This document shows, piece by piece, positions 47,330 to 58,060 of a DNA stretch of 64,000 bases. Both the position numbers and the translations under genes were made by a program. Positions within the stretch are counted from its first letter, which is position 1. The number at the start of each line of letters is the position of its first letter. The notes under the pieces are model-generated. The model had not been told where the DNA came from, did no database searches, and was given only the letters and a program-made list of their open reading frames with translations. Origin of the DNA: Diphasiastrum complanatum (lineage: Eukaryota > Streptophyta > Lycopodiopsida > Lycopodiales > Lycopodiaceae); the NCBI GenBank assembly GCA_029204225.1, contig CM055103.1:47550458-47614457 (forward strand). Reading direction: 5' to 3'.

Positions 47330-48289
47330 AATGAACGACCATCAACAAGAGAACACACTCTAGAAGCAATGGCTTCAATCAGCAGCATATAGAACAAGAT
47401 TTGCACAGTTCTTGATTCTTCAAGATCTAACTTTCTAGCCTAGAAAGTTAAAACATCATTGATACTAAAGGGTGAAGGTTTATTCCCTTGGGTGGATGGC
47501 ACAAAAGAGATACCTACGACATCCAGCAAAGAGTTATGAGAATGGAGAGAGAGAAATGACAAGGCAGTAGCCTTTCTCTCCTCATCCATTGAAGATAGTC
47601 TCACACTTGACCTGGCTATGCTCTCCAAGGCAAAGGAGATGTGGGATACACTACTCACGAGATTTCAAATGAAATTAAGAAGTCAAATAATGATGCTAGC
47701 AGATCAGCTAACAAACCTGCAGTGGTACGGCAAAGATCTCACTTTTTTTGTAAGGAAGATGAATGATCTATTTTTGTCACTACACAACTCTGCAGTAGAG
47801 AATGCAATGTCAGCTGAGAAGTAGCTCACTTATCTGTTAAGAGCCTTACCCAGATCTTTCTAGACGACCAGAACCCTACTCACGAAAGATCCTACCCTGG
47901 ACCTCGAAAAGGCGATTGTCGAGATTTGAGAGGAAGTCGAGGCTAGAGAACACCTTGATCACAAGGATGGTTCTGACCAAGCTCTCTATGGCAACAAAGA
48001 AAAATCCAAGAAACAATTCAAGCCTAAGAGGGAGTCAAATCAAAGGCAGGATCGTGATCAGCAAGCAGAAGAGACCAGCAAAGGAAACTGGAAGAGCAAA
48101 GGGAGGTCGAAACAGCAAGGTGGAGAAAAGAAGACTTACGTGAGATGCAGAAGAGATGGGCACACATTTGATACATGCTGGCTCAATCCGAAAATCGAGT
48201 GTATCCACTGCCACAAGAAGGGTCATGCAGCCATGGATTGTCGTCTGAACCCAAGGAACAAATTAGCACAGAACAGATAAGAGAACAAC
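47330..48289 (+). pseudogene. copia Gag (family A)
   Basis: Fragments read KAKEMWDTLLTRFQMKL and QWYGKDLTFFVRKMNDLF, the capsid-like region of copia Gag. Then come two knuckle-like motifs: YVRCRRDGHTFDTCW and CIHCHKKGHAAMDC, the second with standard spacing. A stop at the AEK motif (47822-47824) and phase changes break the frame. Part of the N-terminus lies in other phases. Confidence 0.8.
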
Positions 48290-49778
48290 AATAATTCTTC
48301 CTATGTCGAGGAGCCCGAGAGCTTGAAAATGAGCGAAGAGAGATCGAACAGAAATTGTTCGACCGCCTACATTTGTGAGGATCTATGCTCAACGTCAACA
48401 TCTGACACACAAGAGGTGATCCTAGATTCAGGAGCCACCTCACACTTTCTGACATCAAGATGAATAATGTCTGATTTCAGAAGTGTCAATCCTTCAAGAT
48501 TCATAGTTCTTGGAGATGTTTCCAAACATCAAGTGAACGGTAGTGATTCACTGTGGCTCAACACCAATGGAAGAGATAGACGACTCGAAGAGGTTCTGTT
48601 CGTGCCTACACTGCAGCAAGACTTGCTTTCTATGGCAAGAATAGTTGATGCTGGAATGCGTGTGACATTTTTTGATGAAGCATGCAACGTGGTTGACGCC
48701 AGTACCAGTACCTTGATCGCTCAAGGCAGAAGAAAAGGTAATCTATATCATCTGAAGGTACGCCTACCTATAGATCAGATGCATCAGACTCATAATGATT
48801 CGCCAGACACTCTGTGGCATTAGAGACTATGCCACATGAACTCAATGGCACTTTACCAAGCAAGCCATCATGGAGCAATAACAGGGGTCAGCATCTCGAA
48901 TGCAACCAGTTCGAGCACCTGTGATGCATGTTTAAAGGACAAAATGTCACGCACTCCATTTATCAAAGACTCCTACAGAATGACCAAGATTCTGGAGTTA
49001 GTGCAGTCTAACATTTGTGGGCCTTTCAATGTGATCTCAGTAGGAGGCTCGAAATACTACATACCTTCATTGATGATTATAGTAAATTTTTCAGAGTGTA
49101 CTTTAATAAATCTAAAGGACATGATAAATTCACAGAATATGTGAATTGGACAGAGAGATGCACTAGCAACAAAGTGAAGTAGATCATACAGATCGAGGTG
49201 GCAAATACATCTCGAATCGCTTCACTGACTTCTGCAATGATCGTGGCATCATTCACAGAAGAACTGTAGCCTACACGTCGCAATACAAGGGTGTTGTAGA
49301 AAGAAAGAATAGGACCCTGATGGAAGCTGCCAGATGTATGATGGCCTACTCAAGAGCTCCAAGAGTACTGTGAGCTGAAGCAGTAGCTACAGTCGCATAC
49401 ATCCAGAACAAGATAGGGAAGTCTAGTATCCCTTACATGACACCACACGAATTATGGTGGGGTAGAAAGCCCAACCTGCCTCACATCAGAATCTTTGGCT
49501 GTGCAGCTTATGCACATATTCCTGATGAGCTTCAAAAGAAGCTTGATGAGAAAGCTGAACAGGGATTTCTAGTAGGTTATGACAACAATTCGTCATACTA
49601 CAGAGTCTACATGCCAGACATGAACATTGTGAAGACAGTGAGAGATGTCAGATTTGATGAGAGCAGGATAATGACCAATGACGATCATGTCATCTATGAA
49701 GTCCTGGAAAGACAGTACTATGATTTGCCATCAGTGAATGAGGGAGCAGAAGACGAACACAAAAACAAAAATTTTTGA
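48290..49778 (+). pseudogene. copia protease and integrase (family A)
   Basis: Protease loop VILDSGATSHFLTS near 48420, then LFVPTLQQDLLSMARIVD before the pre-integrase, with CDACLKDKMSRTPF of its zinc-binding part near 48925. The core is present but broken (stops around 49145-49300). The C-terminal part MTPHELWWGRKPNLPHI at 49437-49778 is open. The integrase could not fold as one chain. Confidence 0.85.
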
Positions 49779-49790
49779 GTCGCTTCGCAT

Positions 49791-50788
49791 TTGAGTGATG
49801 AATCAGAAGACAAAAGATTCGAGAGGCGACCCTTTGCTACAGCACCTGTAAACCAAAATGCTTCTGGACCTAGCAGAACAGACAAAGGCAAAGGCATTGC
49901 TATCCCAGGAGAATCTCCTAGAAGGTCGACAAGACCACGAAGAACGCCAGCAAGATACGTGCCAGGCAGCTCAACTTCTACATCAGAAGAGTTTTGTGGA
50001 TTCAGTGGCGAACCACAAACTTTCAGGGAAGAAATTGAATTTCCAGAAAAGGACAAATGGATCCAAGCCATGAACGAAGAGATGGAATCCATGAGGAAGG
50101 ACCAGGTATGGACATTGCAGCCAATACCACATAAGCGCAAGACTGTCAAATGCAAATGGGTGTTCAAGCTTAGGTACGGACCGGATGGGAACCTCTCAAA
50201 ATACAAGGCAAGACTGATAGCGAATGGATTTTCTCAAAGATATGGAATTGACTACTCTGAAACCTTCTCTCCTATCATCAAACATTCGTCCCTACGATTG
50301 TTATTTGCATATGCAGTTGTTTATGACCACAGGATCCACATTGTGGATGAGAAGATAGCCTTCTTGCATGGTGAGTTAGACGAGGAGGTCTACATGGATC
50401 AATCCCCAGGTTATGTCTCGATTCACTTCCTGATTATGCATGCAGAATGCATAGATGTATCTACGGTCTAAAACAGTCAGCTCGACAATGGTACAAAAAG
50501 AAAGATCAAGCCCTGAAATCATTAGGATTCAAGCCACTGATGGCTATTTCCAATGTATATGTCAGAATTACAGATGAGAAGATCATTATTGTGGCTGTAT
50601 ATGTGGACGACACTCTAATACTTTGCAAGAGTGAGCAGTTGATTGCTAAATTCAAGATAGACATCTCAAAACATTTTGAGATCGTGGATCTGGGAGAAGC
50701 CAGGTGTTACCTTGGCTTGCAAGTTGATAGGGACTACGAGGGAGGTAGTTGTACCTTCATTAGTCCAGATACACCCAGAAGATCCTAG
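49791..50788 (+). pseudogene. copia reverse transcriptase (family A)
   Basis: Opens with DESEDKRFERRPF, a linker, KWIQAMNEEMESMRKDQVW, CKWVFKLRYGPDGNLSKYKA and AFLHGELDEEVYMDQSPGY. A phase change near 50450 is followed by CIYGLKQSARQWYKKKDQ and IVAVYVDDTLILCKS, with the YVDD active site intact. Another shift follows near 50750. This is the most complete RT of the family in the window. Confidence 0.9.
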
Positions 50789-50799
50789 AGGATTTTGGG

Positions 50800-51545
50800 A
50801 TGTTGAATTGCAAAGGAGCGAATACTCCAATGCTCACAGGAACAGTGCTGACAAACGATGATTGTCCGAGCACTGAAGAAGAGAGAGAACAAATGCAGCT
50901 CACACCTTACAGAAACTTGATAGGTTCACTGATGTACCTTGCAGACAACACACGCCCTGGCATAGCTTATGCAGTGTTTAGGATGAGCCAATTCTGTACG
51001 AATCTAGTCTCAACACATTGGAAGATTGCAAAACGAATTTTGCAATATCTTCAATTAACGAGGGATTATGGCTTATGTTATGTCATAATGCAGGGTTCAA
51101 GATGCTTTCCTACAGTGATGCTAGTTGGGCATCCCTCAAGGACGACTATAAAAGCGTCTCAAGAGGATGCACCATCGCGTCAGGAGCAGCAGTTCTCTGG
51201 GATAGCAAGAAGCAGACCATTGTTGTTCAGTCATCCTGCAAAGTAGAATACGTTGAATTAACAAAGATGACCAACGGAATAATTTGACTCAAGCAGCTCC
51301 TAGACGAATTGGGCGAACAAGGAACGAGCCTCTGGTTTTGCAGATGGATAACACATCTACAATACATCTAACCAAATATCTCGTGTTCCACTCAAGGATG
51401 AAACCCATCGCAATCAAGTACCACTTAATCAGGGATCTGATTGAGAAGAAGATGTTGTAGACCACCTTCATTGGAACGAAAGACATGGTTGCTGACATTT
51501 TCACGAAAGTCCTAGACAAAGGAATTTTCGAGAGACAGAGGAGCA
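50800..51545 (+). pseudogene. copia RNase H (family A)
   Basis: Reads GANTPMLTGTVLTN, IGSLMYLADNTRPGIAYAV and ILQYLQLTRDYGLCY, then in shifted phases SDASWASLKDD, the substrate-handle region and MVADIFTKVLDKGIFERQ. The order and spacing are those of copia RNase H. At least three breaks are present. The PPT and LTR follow within 40 bp. Confidence 0.86.
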
Positions 51546-51571
51546 GTCTTGGAGTCGTCAAGTTATCACGC

Positions 51572-51584
51572 TTTGAGAGAGAGC
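51572..51584 (+). other. polypurine tract (family A)
   Basis: TTTGAGAGAGAGC directly before the LTR start TGAAGAAAC; same arrangement at 18364-18376. Confidence 0.7.
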
Positions 51585-52137
51585 TGAAGAAACAAAACGT
51601 TTCTATTACCAAAGCTTTGCTAGCTTTCAGCCCTCAATCTAAAAAAAAATTTTGCGAACACGAAAGTCAAAAGACACGAACCAAAAATGTTCACGAACAT
51701 CCTGACAAAGAGATACAAACTAGAAAAATTCGCGAACAAGAATTTTTCGTGGCACAGCGGGAGAAAGTCAGACGACGCAAAAGTCAAACGACTCGAAGTG
51801 ACACGAAAAATGTCGCGACACCTTTTCTGCCCTCACGCTCCTAAAAGGTCAAGAAGATCATGCAAGTACCCAGATGTACAGATATCTAATCTGATAGTAT
51901 AATGTCAGCAAATATACTCTAGGTCATGGGTAATCTGCCACTCTTATAACTCATGATTAGCAATAGACGTTTAATTACTCTAATCTAGTAGTTACATGAC
52001 ACGACCATATATATCTTCCTGGTTAACGCTGATAACAGAGGTGTGAATACACATGAAGTAGTCTAATGCTAGTAAGCAAGTAGACAAAAATACAGAATAC
52101 GAGTCCGTGTGTGTGCAAGACGGTTTCTGCTAGGATC
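51585..52137 (+). repeat. 3' LTR of family-A copia, truncated
   Basis: Matches 46270-46820 or so, then stops after CTAGGATCC. The remaining 430 bp of the LTR are missing. Confidence 0.87.
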
Positions 52138-52266
52138 CTTTATCGAGACTGTTGCCGAAGAGCAATGTGTCGTCCACATATAAAGTGATAATAATAAAAG
52201 ACTACTGCACTATCTTGAAGTAAACATTCGAATCTGAAGAGTTTGGTATGTAGCCGTGATCAATAA
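52138..52266 (-). pseudogene. copia RT fragment, downstream half
   Basis: The minus strand reads HGYIPNSSDSNVYFKIVQ, one stop, then ITLYVDDTLLFGNSLDK with the YVDD box intact. It belongs to a copia family different from family A. The upstream half of the same domain lies at 53840-53979, so the gene was split by the insertion at 52273. Confidence 0.85.
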
Positions 52267-52272
52267 GAAAAA

Positions 52273-52698
52273 TGTTAGAAATAATAAATGATAATGTAGG
52301 TTTCCCATGGTTACTTTGACCCAAAAGGTCGAGACTTGTGTAACCATGGGTTAGGTTTATTATTTAGACCATGTTAAGTTAGTTTTAGCTAAGTTGTACG
52401 CAATTTTGGTCTACTAATAACTTGTGGGTCCAAGTAAAGTCTAATTATGTTAAGGGGCCCTATCTTGACTTTTGGGGGTGCCCTATAATTAGTAGTGTAT
52501 AAGCTTAGGGTTTGGAGGGTTCTAGAGTCTAAGCCCTTGGAAGGCCTATTTATATGCACTCATTATTCATTTGTGATTCATTCTCTTTCAAGCATTGCTA
52601 CTACTTTCTCTCTCCTTGAGGGCACCTAATCCTCTCCCTCTTCTTCGTATATATGGAGATTGAATGTTAGAAGGATTTTGTCACTTTGATTTCCTACA
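52273..52698 (+). repeat. 5' LTR of the truncated element
   Basis: TGTTAGAAATAATAAATG to TTTCCTACA, bounded by copia RT on the left and a PBS on the right. It contains CTATTTATATGCAC near 52546, a possible TATA box. Confidence 0.72.
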
Positions 52699-52711
52699 TA
52701 ATATCAGAGCC
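52699..52711 (+). other. primer-binding site, variant
   Basis: TAATATCAGAGCC; the usual site starts TGG, so two G-to-A changes are present. Confidence 0.75.
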
Positions 52712-53623
52712 ATGGATCTTCTATGCTTGATTTAGGGCACCCTACTAAAAGAGATCGTCTTCACTTAGAGATCACAAAAATTCAGCACCTTTGCTAATTT
52801 TTTGGAGTGAAGATCCGTTCAATTTTGAATCCTTTCCGTTTTGTAGGAGGGTGCCACACATCAAAGGAGATAATAGGATTTTGGTCGTCCAAAAATCAGT
52901 TGGTTGTTTGCTATTTTTTCAGGTTGCAAGAAGGCGCCATTAATTATCTTCTTTGGGGCTGCTTTTAGGTCACCCACATCCATGTAGGTTTATCCTACTT
53001 CTGTTGGTCCACTGCTGTCCTATTTTTCATATTCACTCCTTTACAGGAGGCGCCCATCTACAAGCAATTTTTTTCTTCTGATTTGGCTGAAAAATTAGCA
53101 CCCTTGCTGATTTTACAAAGTGAAGATCCGCTTCTTTTTGCTTGTTTCCATGTGTGGAAGAAGGCGCTAATTCTTTTGTGATGATCCGGTCACATTCCGA
53201 GGCTGAAAATTGGACAACATATTACCATTTGTAGGATGTTTGCATTAGCTCTATCCATGTGTGTATTGTTCACACTTTTTGGCAAGAAAGAAGGATTCCG
53301 GAAAAAGCTTTGTTGGAGGCTAACCTAATTTTTTGCTTGCTGATTTTTTGAGTTTGTAATGCAATTTCAGGCTGAAATTTTCAGCACACAAGGCTTGTAG
53401 CAGGGCAAGTTCCTACATCCATCTAATGTGTGGTTTTGATACATTTCGATGCTGATTTTTCATATTTGATACTTGCTGGTTTTTGTGTCTTTTAGGGCAC
53501 ATTTAAGGTTTGAAAAACTTTATCTTCTTGGCTGGTTCTTATGGCAAGAGATATGGGAGCAATTCGTACTTGTTCGAACGAAGATATGTTGGATGACACC
53601 ATTATTCTTCATGGAGTTGCAAG
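52712..53623 (+). other. leader of the truncated element
   Basis: No coding motif. GGAGGCGCC/GAAGGCGCC words and GAAGATCCG recur several times. Confidence 0.55.
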
Positions 53624-53839
53624 ATGAGGTTTGGCATCGATATGATAATCAAGCTCTTTCAGTTCGATCATTGTCTTTCTACAAGTACAAGTTTACATCG
53701 AAATGTTGGTATGGTAGAGCATTCTTCTTCTCTTGAGCCATTTGTTGCAAATGATGGATGCATTAGTGAAGAACTTTATGAGCAAGCTTCTCAAGTTAAT
53801 GTTTTAGAAAAGGCTGAAATCAAGCATTCTTTGTACTAA

Positions 53840-53979
53840 TGGAGGAGGGCCTTCAATAATATAACCTTCGGGTTGCACCATGTTAATGTCTTCTTTGATA
53901 ACTCCATTAAGATATGATGTCTATACATCCATTTGATGTATTTCCAAACATTAGAGAAAATATGGGCCCAAAGAGGTCC
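53840..53979 (-). pseudogene. copia RT fragment, upstream half
   Basis: The minus strand reads LEIHQMDV, one stop, then TSYLNGVIKEDINMVQPEGY. This is the RT region just upstream of the piece at 52138-52266. Together they show one domain cut in two, though some 30-40 residues between them are not found. Confidence 0.83.
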
Positions 53980-53980
53980 C

Positions 53981-54480
<500 letters not shown>

Positions 54481-54679
54481 TTGGGTTCGATCATGAGTTC
54501 TAGAGGCCCGAGGAGCCCATTTTTATGAGGGAAAGGGGGGGCGTAGGTTAACTAAGTGTTGACAAAATGTTTTGTTAACTAATATATGTGCATAATTGGT
54601 AGAAGCAGGGGGGGTGTGGGGGGGCGGGGGGCTGGTTAGAGGTTTTGCCAAGGAATTTTTGTTTCATTTTTTTGGTTTC

Positions 54680-55660
54680 CATGGGCACTTCTTAGTAGTT
54701 ATAGTGTGTCTGTTTAGGCTTTACGAATTACCAAGTGACATTATGAACATTCACGATACAATGTTCACTTGTCACTTTTGGTCGGCTGTATTCGCTAATC
54801 TAGACAGGACTCTGAGCTTAAAGCTCTTCAAATTATTGGTAGTTTCCTATGTTAGGTTATCATGTTCTTTTATTGAGTATAGGACAAGAATCCGATGAAT
54901 TATGATTGACGAATCATAGTTCAGATTCTAGTTATGCTTGATAATTTAAAAGAAGAACTACTTGTGTGATCAGAAGATCAAATGATATATATATTTATAT
55001 TTTGATAGCAATCTCCTCGGAGAGGAAGTTATCCTTGACGGAGATTTAGTTATAGTAGGCATTTGACTACCGGTTATAACCCGTGTGTGCTTATATACAA
55101 TTTTAAACCTATATCACTCATTTTGATAGAAACTCGTATGATCAGGTTTCAGAAAGTAGCAGATTTCCTACATGATATGTAGGAAGTGCTACAAATAGCA
55201 CGTGAAAATGTCTAGTGTGCCTAAGATCGGGACCGACATTTTGCTAATCTGAAATGATTACCTTGAGACTTTCAAGTGGGAGATTGGGTATATTTAAGAA
55301 TGCATACCGGCAAGCATTACAAATTGTCCCCTAGATACAGAGGACCATATTAGATCATGTAAAAGATCAGATCCTTAGCTTACCAGTTGGACCTCCCGGA
55401 AGAAACTCTAGTGCATCCGATTTTTCATGTAAGTTGACTCTAGTAGAGTCTACGTAAAAGAGAGCATCTTGATTCTGGAGATCAATTGGACCTATTGGAT
55501 AAATTATTGGGTGTTTTTCGACTTGAACCCAGAAGGATCTTGGATACAATAACTAAACGATTGAGAAATTGTATAGTTACCAAGGATCTGGTTCGATGGA
55601 AGAGTCGCACAGACGATGATGATTCTTGGTAACAGGAAGGGAGCTTAAGGAAGAACTTCC
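54680..55660 (+). pseudogene. gypsy integrase core, C-terminus and chromodomain remnant
   Basis: The core is seen as FRLYELPSDIMN followed by HDTMFTCHFWSAVFANLD near 54715-54820. After a gap come EVLQIARENV and DRDRHFAN near 55190, EETLVHPIFHV near 55400, and a chromodomain RILDTITKRLRN, TKDLVRWKSRTDDDDSW near 55530-55630. The order fits a chromovirus. Many stops separate the pieces. Confidence 0.8.
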
Positions 55661-55692
55661 CTAGTTTTAAGTTCTAAGGATAGAACTTGAAT

Positions 55693-55704
55693 AAGGGGGA
55701 AGAA
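55693..55704 (+). other. polypurine tract
   Basis: AAGGGGGAAGAA directly before the LTR start TGTCATGCC. Confidence 0.87.
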
Positions 55705-56195
55705 TGTCATGCCCACGACTGGTCTCGGGTAGCGTGTCCATGCTAGAGATTGGTAGACCAACAACCTGTAAGTTAGTAATGACTATAAGGGAATTGGGTC
55801 CCTTATGTGTATAAGGTCAAAATTAATGGTTGTAGGCCTAAACTCATGATGGTGGATTTGTATGGGTCTATCAGTGAGTCATTGGAGAACTAGATGATGT
55901 GGCCCAGATAGTTTGCAGAGATGTCCAATGAGGTGTCACATTGCACTACAAGTGGTGCATGGGCCTTGGAGGGTATAAGTATACCTATTGGGCTCTCACT
56001 AGTGTATGCTTGATTGCATGACTGGTAGCTGTATGCTGCTAGGGTGATGTCTCATTCCTCTTTGTGATTGATCCATAGCTTAGGGGCTAGATCCATTCAA
56101 TCTAGGTTTGGTTGGGTTGGTTTGTCCACCATTCGTCTCCATTGTGTTGCTTGTGATTGGCATGCTTAGAATAGGATTCTTGGTTTAGGATTTTA
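55705..56195 (+). repeat. 3' LTR of the gypsy remnant
   Basis: Starts TGTCATGCCCACGAC after the PPT. Similarity to the 5' copy ends near 56195. The true end may lie up to 45 bp further right. Confidence 0.8.
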
Positions 56196-56582
56196 TAGTA
56201 ATCTTCTCTTATATAGAGAAGTCAGTACACCTGGATGCACTGGGTGTTTGAAAATGCTCATCGTCCGATCGTATCCCTATAACGTGCACACATCACAACC
56301 GTCCAAAGGAAAACAAGTTTCTCTCCAACAAGACCATTTTAAAAAAACTCTCATAAGGGGTCCTATTTCCAAGTTTGACAAAATAGAGTATTTTAATTGG
56401 TCCGATATTATACAGAAGAACCCATTTCGTGATGTTTTAAAGCTGACGATCTGCCAGTCCATGGAATGGGGAACGTCTGTAGGAATATATTTACTTAGAT
56501 ATAGAATGTATATATCTACATCCTTATGCGTATTTCTTGCCGAATTCATCTTGACACAAAAACATTTAATAATATTACTTAC

Positions 56583-57379
56583 AGATCTCTTAATAGAGAT
56601 CAGGTTTAAACTCCAGTGGTCACTGCAAAATAAGATTGAAATTTCTTTACTTGCAATTTTGAGAACTATTTTCATTGACAATGCCAATGTTAATGCATAA
56701 AACAGCAAAAAGCATTTAATATAACTTACTTCATATGATAAGGTATGAGCAGATACTTTGTTGCTGGTGTGAATCCACTTGTCAGACACTGTGACAATGT
56801 GTCATTGTTCTCCTTGAAGCCCTGAAGCAGGAAGTTACTCTGCACCAGCAACTCATTTGATGAATCTCTTGCAATGTCATATTGCAAGAGTGTAAGCCCG
56901 AACTCTATCACAGGATCACTGATAGAAGCTCGTCTGTCTTTGAGATCCAGGTAATCTAGAACTCTTAAATTAATACTAAAATTAAGTTCATCTAGTCTAA
57001 AACAAAAAGGAGTACCAATTGTATCTATAGCATCCGATATGTCTTTCTCAAATTTAAGATAATCATCCGAATCTATATATGTATAAAAATTGGGACGAGG
57101 AGGACAAGGTGGATGTGTAGTATCTACAACAATTATAGGAGTATCCAAAACAGAGGTAGCTATATTTACAGCATTATCAACAGCAGCGTTATCTACAATG
57201 GATTCTGGGATAGGCTTCACAGAATCTGAAGCGTTAGGCTTCACTTTCTTAGGAGCACGCTTGGGGGCTGTCTGCTTCCTAGGACGCTTCGTAGGAAGAT
57301 TAGTCCTATCTACAAGAGTTGGTCTAGGAGCAGCAGGCTGAGATACATGTAACCTAGAGTACCTATCCCTCATTCTCAT
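56583..57379 (-). CDS. Ulp1/C48-like cysteine protease region, at least two exons
   Basis: Exon 57379-56730 encodes a basic head (KRPRKQTAPKRAPKKVK, a likely nuclear signal) and a domain with SDPVIEFGLTLLQYD, ending TKYLLIPYH. A donor GTAAGT and an acceptor TTTTGCAG bound a 107-bp intron (56623-56729). The joined frame stays open and places Asp-His-Trp-Ser-Leu after IPYH. This matches the order around the catalytic His in Ulp1/SENP SUMO proteases (C48), where IPIH-type strand residues precede HW. A second donor GTAAGT lies at 56582-56577, but the frame also stays open to 56277 without splicing. I could not place the Gln and catalytic Cys with confidence, so the 3' part may be lost. Such proteases are common cargo of plant DNA transposons. 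The 5' end may be ATG 57379 or an acceptor (ATTTTTAG) just upstream. Confidence 0.5.
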
Positions 57380-57395
57380 CAGAAGCTAAAAATCC

Positions 57396-57839
57396 TTGGG
57401 CATTATGGTAACCCTCTTGGTATGGATGGCAAGCAAAACAGAATCCTCAAAAAAAAAGGCTAATATGATCTTCAGCAGCCTCCTAAAGGCACTGAAGAAC
57501 ACTCGGTGTGAATCTAACGTGTTGTCCGAGATCATTTCTTGTTATATTCCAGACAACACGGTAGTAATGGAAGTTAAAGCTTTATCATTTTATCTAGGAG
57601 GACATAAATTTGTTAAGACAAATAAGATCATTTTTGTCAAAAGATCTTATGTTTTGAACATTTTAGGCTTTACTGATGGGATTGTTCCTTTAAGGAGCTC
57701 CCATTATTCATTGTATTCCACTTATATTGAGCTTAGTGGAAATAAGGATAATGCACATCTATTAGATGCATACGCTAGCAGAGAATTTCTTGATGACAAT
57801 ACTACCATAGAATCTGATACAGAATCTGATGATGAATAG
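57396..57839 (+). CDS. hypothetical protein, 147 aa, acidic C-terminus
   Basis: Open frame from ATG 57396 to TAG 57839, head to head with the protease exon and only 16 bp from it. It has a basic N-terminus (KTESSKKKANM), a central part with FYLGGHKFVKTNKIIFVKR and SHYSLYSTYIELSG, and a tail of Asp, Glu, Ser and Thr (ESDTESDDE). The opposite strand has no comparable frame. I recognise no family. A spliced upstream exon is possible, as the first 20 codons look less conserved in style. It may be unrelated to its neighbours. Confidence 0.35.
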   Translation: MGIMVTLLVWMASKTESSKKKANMIFSSLLKALKNTRCESNVLSEIISCYIPDNTVVMEVKALSFYLGGHKFVKTNKIIFVKRSYVLNILGFTDGIVPLRSSHYSLYSTYIELSGNKDNAHLLDAYASREFLDDNTTIESDTESDDE

Positions 57840-58060
57840 TTGACACTTTGTATTTTGGTATAATACAATCAATACATTTACATTGGGTATTTCTCCTCTC
57901 TTGCTCAATGAATTTGCAAAGCAATTATGAACATGTCATGATGATCTTCTACTCAGCAATGATGATCTTCTATTCAGCAATCATCTAACTTTCTCTTCCT
58001 GTATGAACTTGCATGCTTTTCTAAACTTGTTGTATTGTGTGACTTTGTTATATGTCGAAT

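Larger units (their letters stand above)
46270..52137 (+). mobile_element. Ty1/copia family A, near full length with cut 3' LTR
   Basis: 5' LTR 46270-47252, PBS 47254-47266, gag, protease, integrase, RT, RNase H and PPT in order, then a 3' LTR that stops at 52137, where another copia fragment begins. The coding part has many frameshifts and stops. It is the reference copy for the fragments at 1-1265 and 16704-18996. Confidence 0.9.
52273..53839 (+). mobile_element. LTR plus leader of a further retroelement, 3' end missing
   Basis: A 426-bp LTR is followed by a PBS-like site and 1.1 kb without clear protein motif. A plus-strand frame at 53624-53839 (EHSSSLEPFVANDGCISEEL) may be the start of coding sequence. 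No second LTR is found before copia RT sequence resumes at 53840. Confidence 0.7.

Noticed and set aside
56248-56700. 150-codon plus-strand frame (KFDKIEYFNWSDIIQKN)
   Set aside because: It lies opposite the splice-consistent His-Trp exon and the long minus frame; no family recognised. It remains possible but weaker.
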